NCBI GenBank assembly: GCA_963682055.1 | Contig: OY821745.1 | Span: 20,519,342-20,583,341 of the forward strand | Source of the DNA: Primula veris | Lineage: Eukaryota > Streptophyta > Magnoliopsida > Ericales > Primulaceae | Reading direction: 5' to 3' | DNA length: 64,000 bases | Part shown: positions 10,199-21,100 of the stretch, piece by piece | Numbering within the stretch: the stretch's first letter is position 1 | How the letters are laid out: every line of letters starts with the position of its first letter | Program-made: the position numbers and the translations under genes | Notes under the pieces: generated by a model | What the model saw: the letters and a program-made list of their open reading frames with translations, nothing else | Database searches by the model: none | What the model was told of the DNA's origin: nothing

Positions 10199-11453
10199 TG
10201 TTGAACGTAGTTTCTTCTAATCGATTATTTTGATGATAACAATATTTGTAAAACATGATAAAATCTTGTTTTGCGTACTAATCATTTATCGAGTGTGTTA
10301 AAGGGTCTAAATGATTGAATGCGTAATTACGAAGCCATTGGTTCAAGCGGAACCTAAATCGGAGTTGGAACGAATTAGTTACGGGGTTTCGAAGTTTGTC
10401 GAGAAAACCGAAAATAACCCAGAACAACAAAAAATGACTGATCAACCCTAAACGATCGATCATACATACGAAAAATCCTTCCAGTGAGCATAGGACAAAA
10501 ACGACCGATCGCCATAATAAAACGACCGATCGTTTTATTGATGATTTCTTCCAGTGAGCACTCAGCAAAAACGACCGATCATTAATCTGAAACGACCGAT
10601 CGTTTCAGTGCACATTTTGTCCAGTAAGTCCAATTGAAAAACGATCGATCGTTTTTCAGAAACGACCGATCGTTTCTGTAGAATTTCAAAATCCAGCTTT
10701 TAAGCTATTCCTGAAAATGGGGCGAACTGCTGCAAAAACAGCATTGAATGAACTCACCAACCAGCAACGGTCTGAAATTTATTGCTGCACTTTTGTGACT
10801 CTACAAAAGCCCCAAAACACTTTGAAGAAGCTCATCCAAGCATTCACAACTTTTAAGCAATTCTTACAAGAAAATCCTTCAAGCTTATACTACTTATTTC
10901 TCACTTGTAATCAAAAATATTCTCGAGTATATTCTTATAGTAATCTTATAAACATCGAGATAATATTGTTAGTGAGCGATTCGAAATCAAACTTGTAAAA
11001 GAGTATTTTATAAACTCATTAGTGAGCGAGTGAATTGGGTAGAGGCTTTTAAGCAAGTGTAGCTTAAAAGCTCTAGGTCATTTATTCGGGATACTCATAT
11101 AGTGAGGGGGAGAGTAATCGGTTGATTAAGCTCGTTAAGGTGTAATCTTGAAACGAAGATTTTTAGTGAAACACTCGGTAGTGAAAATACCGAGGAGAGG
11201 ACGTATGCGCGGTTTGCCGAACCTCTATAAATCTTGCGTTATTTCTTTCCCTTAACTTTTACTTTCCATATTCATTTATCGCTTATATTTATTGCTTGCT
11301 TAGATCATTTTAGCGTTAATTTGGTAACAAAAGAGTTTAGGTTATAAATATCACTAATTAACTTAGTTAAATACCCATAGTTTTAATTCCGCGAAAAACG
11401 TACGAAAACCTTATTCACCCCCCCTCTAAGGTTTAGACTCCTACGGACCAACA
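10199..11453 (+). mobile_element. 5' LTR of element B
   Basis: TGTTGAACG...GGACCAACA, 1,255 bp. The U3 part carries seven copies of a near-palindromic CGACCGATCG motif (10450-10675). A TATAAAT box lies at 11226-11232, giving a short R/U5. The end shows the run 'ttattcacccccc' followed by 'aaggttta' shared with the solo LTR at 50627-51865. Confidence 0.92.
10447..10680 (+). repeat. array of CGACCGATCG motifs in element B LTR
   Basis: Seven copies of a near-palindrome based on AAACGACCGATCGTTT, with variants CGATCGATC and CGACCGATCATT. Between them lie three 'tccagtgagca'-type spacers, so the array reads as a degenerate repeat of about 55-60 bp. It is present again in the 3' LTR (18890-19120), in the solo LTR (50865-51000), and, partly inverted, at 16480-16640 upstream of the extra ORF. 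Confidence 0.85.
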
Positions 11454-11455
11454 AT

Positions 11456-11466
11456 TGGTATCAGAG
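11456..11466 (+). promoter_or_regulatory. primer-binding site of element B (initiator-Met tRNA)
   Basis: TGGTATCAGAG starts two bases after the LTR end. It matches the complement of the initiator-Met tRNA 3' end used by most plant copia elements. It is a useful contrast to elements A and C. Confidence 0.9.
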
Positions 11467-11519
11467 ATTAGCTATTCTATTCATAAAAATCTAACGATTT
11501 TATAGTTTAAAGATCCACT

Positions 11520-13211
11520 ATGTCTTCATACGCCGACTCAAAATCCATAACTAGGCCACCCTTCTTTGACGGTACTAACTATCCCTATTGGAGAGACCTT
11601 ATGAAAAATTTCCTTTGTGGTTTTGAAATAGACCAATGGATAAGTATTAGTAAAGGCTATAAAACGCCTAGAAGAAATGGCGAAGATAAACTTGTAGAGG
11701 AACTAGACACCGATGAACGCCTAGCATTTTCCCTAAATTGTAGGGCTATGACTTCTATCACTTGTGTGCTCTCGCCTAGTGAATATGATAAGATTTCCGG
11801 TTGTGACACCGCTAAGTAAATGTGGGATAAGCTAGCTATTATGCACGAAGGAACTAGTCAAGTTAAGGACTCTAAAATTAGCATGCTTATTCATGATTAT
11901 GAATTATTTAAAGTCGATGATGACGAGTCTATTGCTTCTATGTACACTCGTTTTACTAAGATTACTAATGATCTTAAGAGACTTGAAAAGGTATACTCTA
12001 GCAAGGAGATGGTGACGAAGATCCTTCGAAGTCTTCCAAGGAAGTGGGAATCAAAAGTGACGGCCATACAAGAGGCCAAGGACATGAACACTCTCTCTCT
12101 CGACAACCTCATTGGATCCCTAAGCACTCATGAACTCGACATGACGACTCGAAAGCATGAGGATGACTCGAAAAAGAAGAAAGGCATTGCCTTCAAATGC
12201 ACAACAGATGACGATAGCGAAAATGATTCATCTAGTGAGGATGATGAGATGGCTCTCTTTGCCAAACGCTACAACAAATTCCTAAGTTGGAAAAAGAAGG
12301 GTGGACAACGATTTCGGAAAAAGGAATATAAGGAAGAGACTTCCGAAAAATCTAGCAAAAAGGACGAAATCATTTGCTACAAATGTCACAAACCCGGCCA
12401 TATGCAAAACGAATGTCCCTTGAAGAAAAAGGACAAGTTCGTCAAGAAAAGGGAAAACAAGAAGGCATTCTTAGCCGCATGGGGGAGCGATGATGATAGC
12501 TCCGATAGCGACAATGAAGAAGTCGCAAATCTATGTCTCATGGCTAGAGACGATGATTCCGAGGAAGTAAACTATCACTCCTCTAACTCCTCTATTTCTA
12601 GTGATGATTGTCTTGATATTAATGATGTGTTAGAATCTTTAGAAAAAGCTAGAGGTAAGAACAAATCTTTTAGAAAATTGCTAATTACTCTACAAGACGA
12701 ACTTGAAAATTTAGCTATGAAAAATGACACACTCGCAACTAAAAATACCGAACTTGCCCTAGAAAATAATAAGTTAGTTGATGACCTTAAGTCATGTAAA
12801 CTTAAGGCGGATAGCGCCGAACTCACTCTCTCTAAGTTCACTAAAGGAAGCAAAATGCTAAGTACTATATTAGCTTCTCAACAAGGCGCATATGATAAAA
12901 CCGGTGTAGGTTACAACCCTCTCTTAGCGTCTAAGCATAAAAATCTATTCACCAAACAAGTGGAGAAAAATGAAAATAGAACCCCAAGTTACTCCCGTAA
13001 GAACAATTCATATAAAAGTAACTTAGTTTATAATCGTTTTGTTAAACCTATCTCGCATATAAAATGTATGACTTGCAACCGTAGTGACCACTATGAGGAT
13101 TATATATATTGCCCTAATAGGTATAAAGTAAGTAGAAATGATTTGGTTTGGATTCCAAAGGGTCGAGACTCTAACCCTCAAGGACCCAAAAATGGATTAG
13201 GGTACCAATGA
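11520..13211 (+). pseudogene. element B gag
   Basis: Starts MSSYADSKSITRPPFFDGTNYPYW, a typical Sire-type gag N-terminus. A retrotransposon gag domain follows, then zinc knuckle CYKCHKPGHMQNEC at about residue 286, then Asp/Ser-rich and coiled-coil-like Lys/Glu-rich stretches. One in-frame TAA at 11817-11819 splits it (next codon ATG). The frame ends at a TGA near 13209, and pol continues in another frame; a TAG at 13225-13227 also lies in the pol frame. Gag forms the virus-like particle that packages the RNA. The premature stop probably inactivates this copy, although the LTRs are almost identical. Confidence 0.88.
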
Positions 13212-13233
13212 TCGTTTTGTCTTGTAGGTATGC

Positions 13234-16200
13234 TTGAGATCAAAAATCAACGAGGACAAGTGGTTCCTAGATAGTGGATGCTCAAGACATATGACGGGAG
13301 ACAAAACAAAATTCACCACTCTTGCAACTAAAGACGGAGGCTTTGTGACCTTCGGGGATAATAGCAAGGGCAAAATCATCGGTATTGGTAGTATCTCCAA
13401 ACCATCTAATGTCATTATTGATAATGTTTTGCTTGTTGATGGTCTTAAACATAACTTGCTTAGTATAAGTCAACTTTGTGATTTGGGTCACAAAGTCATT
13501 TTTGAAAAATCGCATTGCATTATTCATTGTATTTCGGATAATAAAACTATTCTTATGGGTCAAAGACAAAATAATGTCTATATGATTGATTTGAATAGTT
13601 CGGTGGATGATGAAGTCAAGTGTCTTGTTACTATCAACGACAATGGTTGGTTGTGGCATAGACGACTTGGTCATGCAAGTCTTGATTTACTTGCTAAACT
13701 TTCTAGTAAAGATTTGGTAATAGGTTTACCAAAAACTCCTTATATAAAGGACAAACTTTGTCACGCTTGCCAATTAGGCAAACAAACAAAGATTTCGTTT
13801 AAATCTAAAAATATTATTTCTACTACTCGTTGTTTGGAGCTCATTCATATGGACTTAGTTGGCCCCTCCCGGACACTTAGTCTTGGCGGGTGTGCATATG
13901 CTTTCGTCATGGTTGACGATTTTAGTCGCTTTACGTGGGTCTTGTTTTTAACTCATAAGCATGAAGCATTTAGAGAATTCTCTATCATTTGCAAAAAGCT
14001 CCAAACACGAAAGGGTTATATGATCAAAAGTATCCGAACCGATCATGGTAAGGAATTTGAGAATACTCCATTTCAAACTTTTTGTGATGAAAATGGTATT
14101 GATCATAATTTTTCGGCCCCTCGTACGCCCCAACAAAATGGGGTAGTTGAGAGGAAGAATAGAACCCTAGAGGAAATGGCACGGACCATGCTTTGCGAAA
14201 ATAATTTGCCAAAGTATTTTTGGGCCGAAGCCGTAAATTCCGCTTGTTATATTTTAAATAGAGCCTTAATTAGGCCCATATTAAAAAAGACACCTTACGA
14301 ATTATGGAATGAGCGAAAACCAAATATTTCTCATTTACGTGCATTTGGTTGTAAATGCTATGTTCATAATAATGGTAAGGATAATCTAGGAAAATTCGAT
14401 GCTAAGTCCGACGAAGGAATTTTCGTTGGATATGCTATATTGAGTAAAGCTTATCGTATTTTTAATAAAAGAACTTTATTGGTGGAAGAATCGGTACATG
14501 TCTCGTTTGATGAGAATATGCCGACGATTGATAAGCCTTTAATTGTTCATAATATTAATGATGATATTTTTCATAAAGCATCTTCTTCGAATCATGTTAC
14601 ATCTAGCTTAGAGTCAACGCCTAGCATAGAGGTTGAACCCGTTGATGAAGAAGTCACTATAGAGAGACTTCAAAAAGACTTAGAATCTAGCGTACATATT
14701 CATGAGGATTTGCCTCAAGAATGGCGTTTTGCCAATCACCATCCGCAAGATTTAATTTTGGGTAACCCGGGAGAAAGAGTGCATACACGTTCATCATTAA
14801 GAAATATAGTTAATCATTTTGCATTCTTGTCTCAATTAGAGCCCAAGAACATTCATGAGGCGGAACTCGATGAGAGTTGGGTATTAGCTATGCATGACGA
14901 ATTAAATCAATTCGAGCGTAGCAACGTATGGACATTAGTACCTAGACCGCGTGAGAAAACCATTATAGGTACGAAATGGATATTTCGCAATAAGATGGAT
15001 GAATCCGGGGTAGTCATTAGAAATAAAGCTAGACTAGTAGCTCAAGGGTATAATCAAGAAGAGGGCATCGATTTCGATGAAACTTACGCACCCGTAGCAA
15101 GATTAGAAGCCATTAGAATGTTGCTTGCTTATGCTTCTTTTAAACGTTTTAAATTATTTCAAATGGATGTTAAAAGTGCATTTTTAAACGGCTTTATTAA
15201 TGAGGAAGTTTATGTAAAACAACCACCCGGTTTTGAAAATCACGAGTTTCCTAATCATGTGTACAAACTTCGAAAAGCTCTTTATGGTTTAAAACAAGCA
15301 CCCCGGGCTTGGTATGAAAGACTTAGTAAATTCTTGATTAAAAAGGGTTTTTCTCGTGGTACTTTAGACACTACTCTTTTTATTAAAAAGGATGGAAAAG
15401 ACATGCTTTTAATTCAAATATATGTTGATGATATCATTTTCGGTGCTACTAATGCTCGCATGTGCGAGGAGTTTTCTAAGTGTATGCAAGGTGAATTCGA
15501 GATGAGCATGATGGGTGAACTCACCTACTTCCTTGGGTTGCAAATCAAACAAACAAAGGACGGAATTTTCGTCAATCAAGCCAAATACACAAGGGACTTG
15601 CTCAAGAGGTTCAACATGAGCGATGCAAAGCCGCTAGGAACTCCGATGAGTCCGGCAACAAAACTAGACAAGGATGAATCGGGTAAAAGCGTGGACCAAA
15701 AGCTCTATAGAGGTATGATTGGATCCCTCTTATATTTAACCGCAAGTAGACCCGATATCATGTTTAGTGTTTGCTTGTGTGCTAGGTATCAATCTTGCCC
15801 TAAGGAATCGCATGGTATAGCCGTTAAGCGCATTTTTAGATATCTTGTAGGTACTTGCAATTTAGGATTGTTTTATCCGCATGATACTTCGTTTGAATTG
15901 CTTGGTTATTCCGACGCCGACTTTGCCGGTTGTCGATTAGATAGAAAGAGTACTAGTGGCACTTGCCATTTCTTAGGAAACGCTTTAGTTTCTTGGCATA
16001 GTAAGAAACAAAACTCGGTTGCGCTTTCCACGGCGGAGGCGGAATACGTCGCCGCGGGTAGTTGTTGCGCACAAATCCTTTGGATGCGTCAACAACTAAA
16101 CGACTTTGAATTATCATTTGATAGTGTACCTATATTGTGTGATAATACTAGTGCTATAAACCTTTCGAAAAATCCGATCCAACACTCTCGCACTAAACAT

Positions 16201-16362
16201 ATTAATTTACGTCATCACTTTTTACGGGATCATGTCCAAAAAGGGGATATTACACTTGAATATATAAGCACAAATAGGCAATTAGCCGATATTTTCACAA
16301 AACCCCTTAATGAGGAACAATTTTGCTTTATTCGCCGAGAGTTAGGTATGTTTGATGTGTGA
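13234..16362 (+). CDS. element B pol (protease, integrase, RT, RNase H)
   Basis: An open frame of about 1,040 codons in copia order. Protease [10 protein letters not shown] lies at about residue 13, GAG-pre-integrase [10 protein letters not shown] near 137, and an integrase zinc-finger part HACQLGKQT near 180. The catalytic core has DLVGPSRT, a DHGKEF block and the conserved [15 protein letters not shown] carries YVDDI at about 730, and RNase H SDADFAGC at about 893 runs to TKPLNEEQF. The stop is at 16360-16362. The frame itself has no internal stop. The true N-terminus is uncertain because gag and pol are in different frames here and no convincing ATG precedes the protease. All enzymatic motifs look intact. 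Confidence 0.92.
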   Translation: MRSKINEDKWFLDSGCSRHMTGDKTKFTTLATKDGGFVTFGDNSKGKIIGIGSISKPSNVIIDNVLLVDGLKHNLLSISQLCDLGHKVIFEKSHCIIHCISDNKTILMGQRQNNVYMIDLNSSVDDEVKCLVTINDNGWLWHRRLGHASLDLLAKLSSKDLVIGLPKTPYIKDKLCHACQLGKQTKISFKSKNIISTTRCLELIHMDLVGPSRTLSLGGCAYAFVMVDDFSRFTWVLFLTHKHEAFREFSIICKKLQTRKGYMIKSIRTDHGKEFENTPFQTFCDENGIDHNFSAPRTPQQNGVVERKNRTLEEMARTMLCENNLPKYFWAEAVNSACYILNRALIRPILKKTPYELWNERKPNISHLRAFGCKCYVHNNGKDNLGKFDAKSDEGIFVGYAILSKAYRIFNKRTLLVEESVHVSFDENMPTIDKPLIVHNINDDIFHKASSSNHVTSSLESTPSIEVEPVDEEVTIERLQKDLESSVHIHEDLPQEWRFANHHPQDLILGNPGERVHTRSSLRNIVNHFAFLSQLEPKNIHEAELDESWVLAMHDELNQFERSNVWTLVPRPREKTIIGTKWIFRNKMDESGVVIRNKARLVAQGYNQEEGIDFDETYAPVARLEAIRMLLAYASFKRFKLFQMDVKSAFLNGFINEEVYVKQPPGFENHEFPNHVYKLRKALYGLKQAPRAWYERLSKFLIKKGFSRGTLDTTLFIKKDGKDMLLIQIYVDDIIFGATNARMCEEFSKCMQGEFEMSMMGELTYFLGLQIKQTKDGIFVNQAKYTRDLLKRFNMSDAKPLGTPMSPATKLDKDESGKSVDQKLYRGMIGSLLYLTASRPDIMFSVCLCARYQSCPKESHGIAVKRIFRYLVGTCNLGLFYPHDTSFELLGYSDADFAGCRLDRKSTSGTCHFLGNALVSWHSKKQNSVALSTAEAEYVAAGSCCAQILWMRQQLNDFELSFDSVPILCDNTSAINLSKNPIQHSRTKHINLRHHFLRDHVQKGDITLEYISTNRQLADIFTKPLNEEQFCFIRRELGMFDV

Positions 16363-16782
16363 TATATATATATATTTATATATATTTGATTGTCTTTATA
16401 TATATATTTTTAAGTATTTTTACATTTTCTTTGCCAAATCAGTGTCGTAAAGTGCAGAAAATTCCTGGTCTGTAACCTTGTTACAGTCGATCGATCGTCT
16501 GTAAAAACGACCGATCGTTTTATTACATTCGACCGATCGTTCCTTAAAAACGACCGATCGTTTTTATGTTGCACTCACTGGAAGAATTTGGCTATATTTC
16601 GATCGATCAAATCCCAGAACGACCGATCGTTTTTCTGTTTGTCAGTTTTTAAAATCATTCTTCAAACCCCAAAACCAATTCATTTCAAACCCTAATCTCT
16701 TCTCTCTCTCAAAATTCGTCCACTCCTTTCCCAATCACCCAAAAATCTCAAACAAAACCCAATTTTCTATCCAATCAATCAA
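16363..16782 (+). promoter_or_regulatory. pol-ORF3 spacer with inverted LTR motifs
   Basis: An AT microsatellite (16363-16390) is followed by six CGACCGATCG-type motifs at 16485-16640. The spacer 'tgcactcactggaagaa' near 16567 is the reverse complement of the 'ttcttccagtgagca' spacer of the LTR array, so part of the LTR array appears here inverted. A pyrimidine-rich leader (16690-16780) precedes the ORF3 ATG. It could be an internal promoter or leader; this is inference. Confidence 0.55.
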
Positions 16783-18099
16783 ATGGTTCGCACAAAGAAA
16801 GCCTCACTCAACCTCGTTGATGAGCATGACGACGAGATCGTGCCTCCACCCACTCGCCGCCCGGCTATTCCTCGTGCCCCACGCACCGGCTCTTCCTCCG
16901 CTTCTCGCTCCGGCCCTCTACCTCCTCTCTATCCACCCGAAATGGGTACAAGAGGTATATTGACCAACTTCACTCTAGACATGCCTCTTTTTCGTGAACG
17001 GTTTTCCGCTCTTATGATAGACTTAAGCTTTTACAAACTTGATACCCTTCTTACTCTCAAAGAGCCCTTTTATAAAGAGAATGTCTATGAATTCTATTAT
17101 CATCTAGTTCTAGATAGGGACTCCGATGACGCACTCCGTTTGCGTTCATCTTTTAACGGACAACAATTCGTTTACGGTATAGACCGTTTACGAACTCTCT
17201 TACGTCTAGATAGCGGCGGTTTCTATGAGTCTAGCAAGGAACTTTGTGAAACTCTAGAGATCGAAAACTTCAATGATCTTAAAGATGAAAATTTTCATCC
17301 GGCCCATAACAACCGCTCTAGCAAAGCCCATGGCCTTCTATTCCGTAATAAACTAGCCTACCACATTCTCTCTCATATCGTACTCCCACACACCTCCAAC
17401 TTTACGGATGTTACTAATGAGTACATCTTTCTTCTTGGGTGTATCCATCGCCGAGTCCGCCTTGACTTTGCATCCCTCATTTTCTTTAAGATAGACTCGC
17501 TTAAAACAAAGTCCAAGAATGGGTTACCTTACGGTGCCTTAATTTCGGCCATTTTGAAGGACATAAATCTCGTTCCCGGTGGAACATTGTTCAAAAATAA
17601 GGATAAGCACATTTGGGACACTTCCTATCTTTCCCAAATGTCCATAAAATTCAACAATACCGACAAGTCCATAACTTGGTCCGGTAAGCGGGTATCCGGC
17701 CCCGGCTATACTCCTCTTTCCCCCGAAGAGGAAGAATACGTCGGCCCTAAACCGACACCTCAAATCGCTCATGAGGAATTCTCCTCCGAGTCTCTCCCTC
17801 CCACCGATATCCCTACCTCCTCCCGTCCCTCTCGAGGTCGCGGAAAAGCTAAAGTAGGATCTTCAACTCTTCCTCCACGCACCGAACAATTCTACAACGA
17901 TCTCTATATTGATCAATATCAGAATGCGCGACTTCAACGACGCATGTTTCGATCCATGCATCCTAGTCAAGAAGATATGGACGAAATCGAAAGGTTAAGT
18001 AACGAGCAACGGGCAAGGTTCCATGGTTATTTTCCCGACTTTGCCGGTCCTAACAATGACGAAGACGAAGAGGATGATGCTACTTCCCACCGCGACTAG
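16783..18099 (+). CDS. extra ORF downstream of pol in element B
   Basis: A 438-residue open frame from ATG 16783 (MVRTKKASLNLVDEHDDE) to TAG at 18097. The N-terminus is basic and Pro/Ser-rich. A globular part follows (GTRGILTNFTLDMPLFRERF, then DLSFYKLDTLLTLKEPFY and YEFYYHLVLDRDSDD). The last 120 residues are Arg-rich and then very acidic (NDEDEEDDATSHRD). I see no signal peptide and no hydrophobic segment long enough to span a membrane. Sire-lineage elements often carry an ORF here called env-like, and the globular part also resembles proteins annotated as plant transposon proteins. Function unknown. The frame is intact, so it may be under selection or simply young. Confidence 0.8.
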   Translation: MVRTKKASLNLVDEHDDEIVPPPTRRPAIPRAPRTGSSSASRSGPLPPLYPPEMGTRGILTNFTLDMPLFRERFSALMIDLSFYKLDTLLTLKEPFYKENVYEFYYHLVLDRDSDDALRLRSSFNGQQFVYGIDRLRTLLRLDSGGFYESSKELCETLEIENFNDLKDENFHPAHNNRSSKAHGLLFRNKLAYHILSHIVLPHTSNFTDVTNEYIFLLGCIHRRVRLDFASLIFFKIDSLKTKSKNGLPYGALISAILKDINLVPGGTLFKNKDKHIWDTSYLSQMSIKFNNTDKSITWSGKRVSGPGYTPLSPEEEEYVGPKPTPQIAHEEFSSESLPPTDIPTSSRPSRGRGKAKVGSSTLPPRTEQFYNDLYIDQYQNARLQRRMFRSMHPSQEDMDEIERLSNEQRARFHGYFPDFAGPNNDEDEEDDATSHRD

Positions 18100-18639
18100 G
18101 CGGTTATATTATTTTTTTTGTTTTTGATGATGTCAAAGGGGGAGAAATACCTCTCTATTGTTTTTCTCTTTGCGTTGTATTTCTATTTCCTTTGAGTTGA
18201 ACAAGTTATTTTTGATGTAATAAGTAGGAAACGGTTTTACTTGATTATTATGATGCGTTTCTTCTTACATTTGCTCTTGTTTATATGATTGCGATCTTAA
18301 CTATGCGTTTGAACCTTATTTGATATTATTGCATTTAGTGCGCATAGTTTGCTAGTTGATTGGATTATATATATTGTTTTTCTTTTGTGGCGATTGACCT
18401 TTTTTTTAGGCAAAACTATGGCCAATTTTTCGCTTGCATATAGATCTTCATAATCCCTAATCGTTTAGCTTGTTTATACGTCGTTTTAAAATCGGATGTT
18501 ATGACATTTACTTGCTTTTTCTCTAAAAACTTTTATCTAAGTAAAGCGTCATCTATACATTTCCGTTATATTTGTTTAAACAAAAAGAGCTTATAGTATG
18601 TTGAAGTCAATATTTTGTCATCATCAAAAAGGGAGAGAT
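18100..18639 (+). other. element B 3' untranslated region with two polypurine tracts
   Basis: Non-coding region between ORF3 and the 3' LTR. A polypurine tract 'aaaaagggagagat' ends at 18639 directly before the LTR. A second purine run, 'caaagggggagaaat', lies at about 18135-18149, some 490 bp upstream. Otherwise T-rich sequence without features I recognise. Confidence 0.75.
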
Positions 18640-19894
18640 TGTTGAACGTAGTTTCTTCTAATCGATTATTTTGATGATAACAATATTTGTAAAACATGAT
18701 AAAAGCTCGTTTTGCGTACTAATCATTTATCGAGTGTGTTAAAGGGTCTAAATGATTGAATGCGTAATTACGAAGCCATTGGTTCAAGCGGAACCTAAAT
18801 CGGAGTTGGAACGAATTAGTTACGGGGTTTCGAAGTTTGTCGAGAAAACCGAAAATAACCCAGAACAACAAAAAACGACTGATCAACCCTAAACGATCGA
18901 TCATACATACGAAAAATCCTTCCAGTGAGCATAGGACAAAAACGACCGATCGCCATAATAAAACGACCGATCGTTTTATTGATGATTTCTTCCAGTGAGC
19001 ACTCAGCAAAAACGACCGATCATTAATCTGAAACGACCGATCGTTTCAGTGCACATTTTGTCCAGTAAGTCCAATTGAAAAACGACCGATCGTTTTTCAG
19101 AAACGACCGATCGTTTCTGTAGAATTTCAAAATCCAGCTTTTAAGCTATTCCTGAAAATGGGGCGAACTGCTGCAAAAACAGCATTGAATGAACTCACCA
19201 ACCAGCAACGGTCTGAAATTTATTGCTGCACCTTTGTGACTCTACAAAAGCCCCAAAACACTTTGAAGAAGCTCATCCAAGCATTCACAACTTTTAAGCA
19301 ATTCTTACAAGAAAATCCTTCAAGCTTATACTACTTATTTCTCACTTGTAATCAAAAATATTCTCGAGTATATTCTTATAGTAATCTTATAAACATCGAG
19401 ATAATATTGTTAGTGAGCGATTCGAAATCAAACTTGTAAAAGAGTATTTTATAAACTCATTAGTGAGCGAGTGAATTGGGTAGAGGCTTTTAAGCAAGTG
19501 TAGCTTAAAAGCTCTAGGTCATTTATTCGGGATACTCATATAGTGAGGGGGAGCGTAATCGGTTGATTAAGCTCGTTAAGGTGTAATCTTGAAACGAAGA
19601 TTTTTAGTGAAACACTCGGTAGTGAAAATACCGAGGAGAGGACGTAGGCGCGGTTTGCCGAACCTCTATAAATCTTGCGTTATTTCTTTCCCTTAACTTT
19701 TACTTTCCATATTCATTTATCGCTTATATTTATTGCTTGCTTAGATCATTTTAGCGTTAATTTGGTAACAAAAGAGTTTAGGTTATAAATATCACTAATT
19801 AACTTAGTTAAATACCCATAGTTTTAATTCCGCGAAAAACGTACGAAAACCTTATTCACCCCCCCTCTAAGGTTTAGACTCCTACGGACCAACA
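18640..19894 (+). mobile_element. 3' LTR of element B
   Basis: 1,255 bp, the same length as the 5' LTR. Differences I can see include tc/gc and t/c near 18704-18707, t/c near 18876, t/c near 19086, t/c near 19232, a/c near 19554 and t/g near 19648 (3' LTR coordinates). TATAAAT at 19667-19673. Ends CCAACA, followed by the AATTG target duplication. Confidence 0.92.
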
Positions 19895-20543
19895 AATTGC
19901 ACTAGACTAGACATAGCAAACTCAGTGAGTAGACTGAGCAGGTACACCAGCAATACGAATTCAGAAACACTGGAATGCCATAATGAAACTTCTCAGATAT
20001 ATGAGGTTTTCAGCCGATTACGGGCTGCACTATACCAGATATCCAGCAGTACTGGAAGGGTACTCAGATGCCAACTGGATATCAGACTCCAATAGCACAA
20101 GGTCCACGAGTGGATATGTGTTTATAATGGGAGGAGCTGCTGTGTCTTGGAGATCCTCCAAACAGACGTGTATTGCAAGGTCAACTATGGAATCTGAATT
20201 CATAGCGTTAGACTTAGCAACCGAAGAGGAAGACTGGCTGAGAAGTCTATTGGAATGAATTCCAATGTGGCCAAAACCTGTTCCCGCAATAAGCATGCAT
20301 TGTGATAGTCAATCAGCTATTGGGCGGGCTCAGGATCATATGTATAATGGAAAGTCTCGACATATACGTCGAAGACATAAATCCGTAAGGGAATTATTAT
20401 CCAATGGTATGGTATCCTTAGATTTTGTGAGATCAAAGGAAAACATAGCGGATCCATTAACTAAAGGCTTGAGTAAAGTGGGAGTTGAGACGTCATCGAA
20501 CGGAATGGGATTAAAGCCCATTAAATTGGTGGCCCCCCCATAG
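19895..20543 (+). pseudogene. element A pol, second part (RNase H)
   Basis: Continuation of element A pol after element B. Copia RNase H can be read: [18 protein letters not shown] near 20060, [19 protein letters not shown] near 20155, HCDSQSAI near 20290, DPLTKGLSKVG near 20455. It is broken by TGA at 20256-20258 where element C has GGA, and by small changes near 19950. Stop TAG at about 20541. Together with 6630-10198 it makes up element A's polyprotein. Confidence 0.88.
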
Positions 20544-21100
20544 GCAACCCAACCTAAACGGAATCTTTCCTGATAGGTTCAAAGGGAAAATGAACTGTGG
20601 GGGCAACCGAACAAAGCACTCGGGAACCTGGAGTTCCCAGCCCATCTCCGCGATGACAGAGTGATAGACCTGTACCATTGTAAGGGTGAGCTTGAGGCTC
20701 TTAATGATCCAAGTAACTCGACGGTCGAGTAAAGTGAGTCAGGACACTTTCGACTTGGAACACCTATAACGAGTGTGTAAGGCCGGTACCATGTGATGAG
20801 CTTGGGCTAATTCACTAGAGCACTGAGTTGAAGTTGCCAAGGCAGTCCAGGCCAAATATGGACAACAACTAAAACGCCTAGTACGTGGGTAGAGAGGGCA
20901 CTGTGCGGGTGCCATTCTGGGATACACAAAGCTTGATGGTTCAAAGCTTTACAGCTGCGTAATAGCAGTATTCTGGGTGGTACTCCGCTACGGCAGGTTC
21001 AAGGCGCGCGCTACCTGACCTTAGGCAGTGAACTTTTGTGGTTCTCTTAATTTGCATTTAGGACATGGGCTTTCGAGCCAATTGCATTCATGTGGGGGAT
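20544..21100 (+). other. element A 3' UTR and polypurine tract
   Basis: Non-coding tail, nearly the same as the matching part of element C (27973-28529 on the minus strand). It ends in a purine run 'tgtgggggat' (21091-21100) directly before the 3' LTR. A 62-codon antisense frame exists in both copies but looks like chance within conserved non-coding sequence. Confidence 0.75.

Larger units (their letters stand above)
10199..19894 (+). mobile_element. Ty1/copia element B (Sire-like), 9.7 kb
   Basis: A complete element inserted in the RT region of element A, in the same orientation, with a perfect target duplication AATTG (10194-10198 and 19895-19899). Both LTRs are 1,255 bp. By eye I count about seven substitutions and no indel between them, so the insertion is recent. 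Contents: initiator-Met primer site, gag, pol in copia order, an extra ORF after pol, and a polypurine tract. Size, long LTRs and the downstream ORF fit the Sire/Maximus lineage; that assignment comes from architecture and was not tested by a tree. Confidence 0.93.

Noticed and set aside
10278..10568. 96-codon minus-strand frame repeated in both element B LTRs (also 18719-19009), and 93-codon plus frame at 10717-10998
   Set aside because: LTR sequence copied from one template; no start context or domain seen.
20739..20927. 62-codon antisense frame present in both elements A and C (also 28146-28334)
   Set aside because: The two copies are nearly identical non-coding 3' UTR of recent relatives, so shared openness is not evidence of coding.
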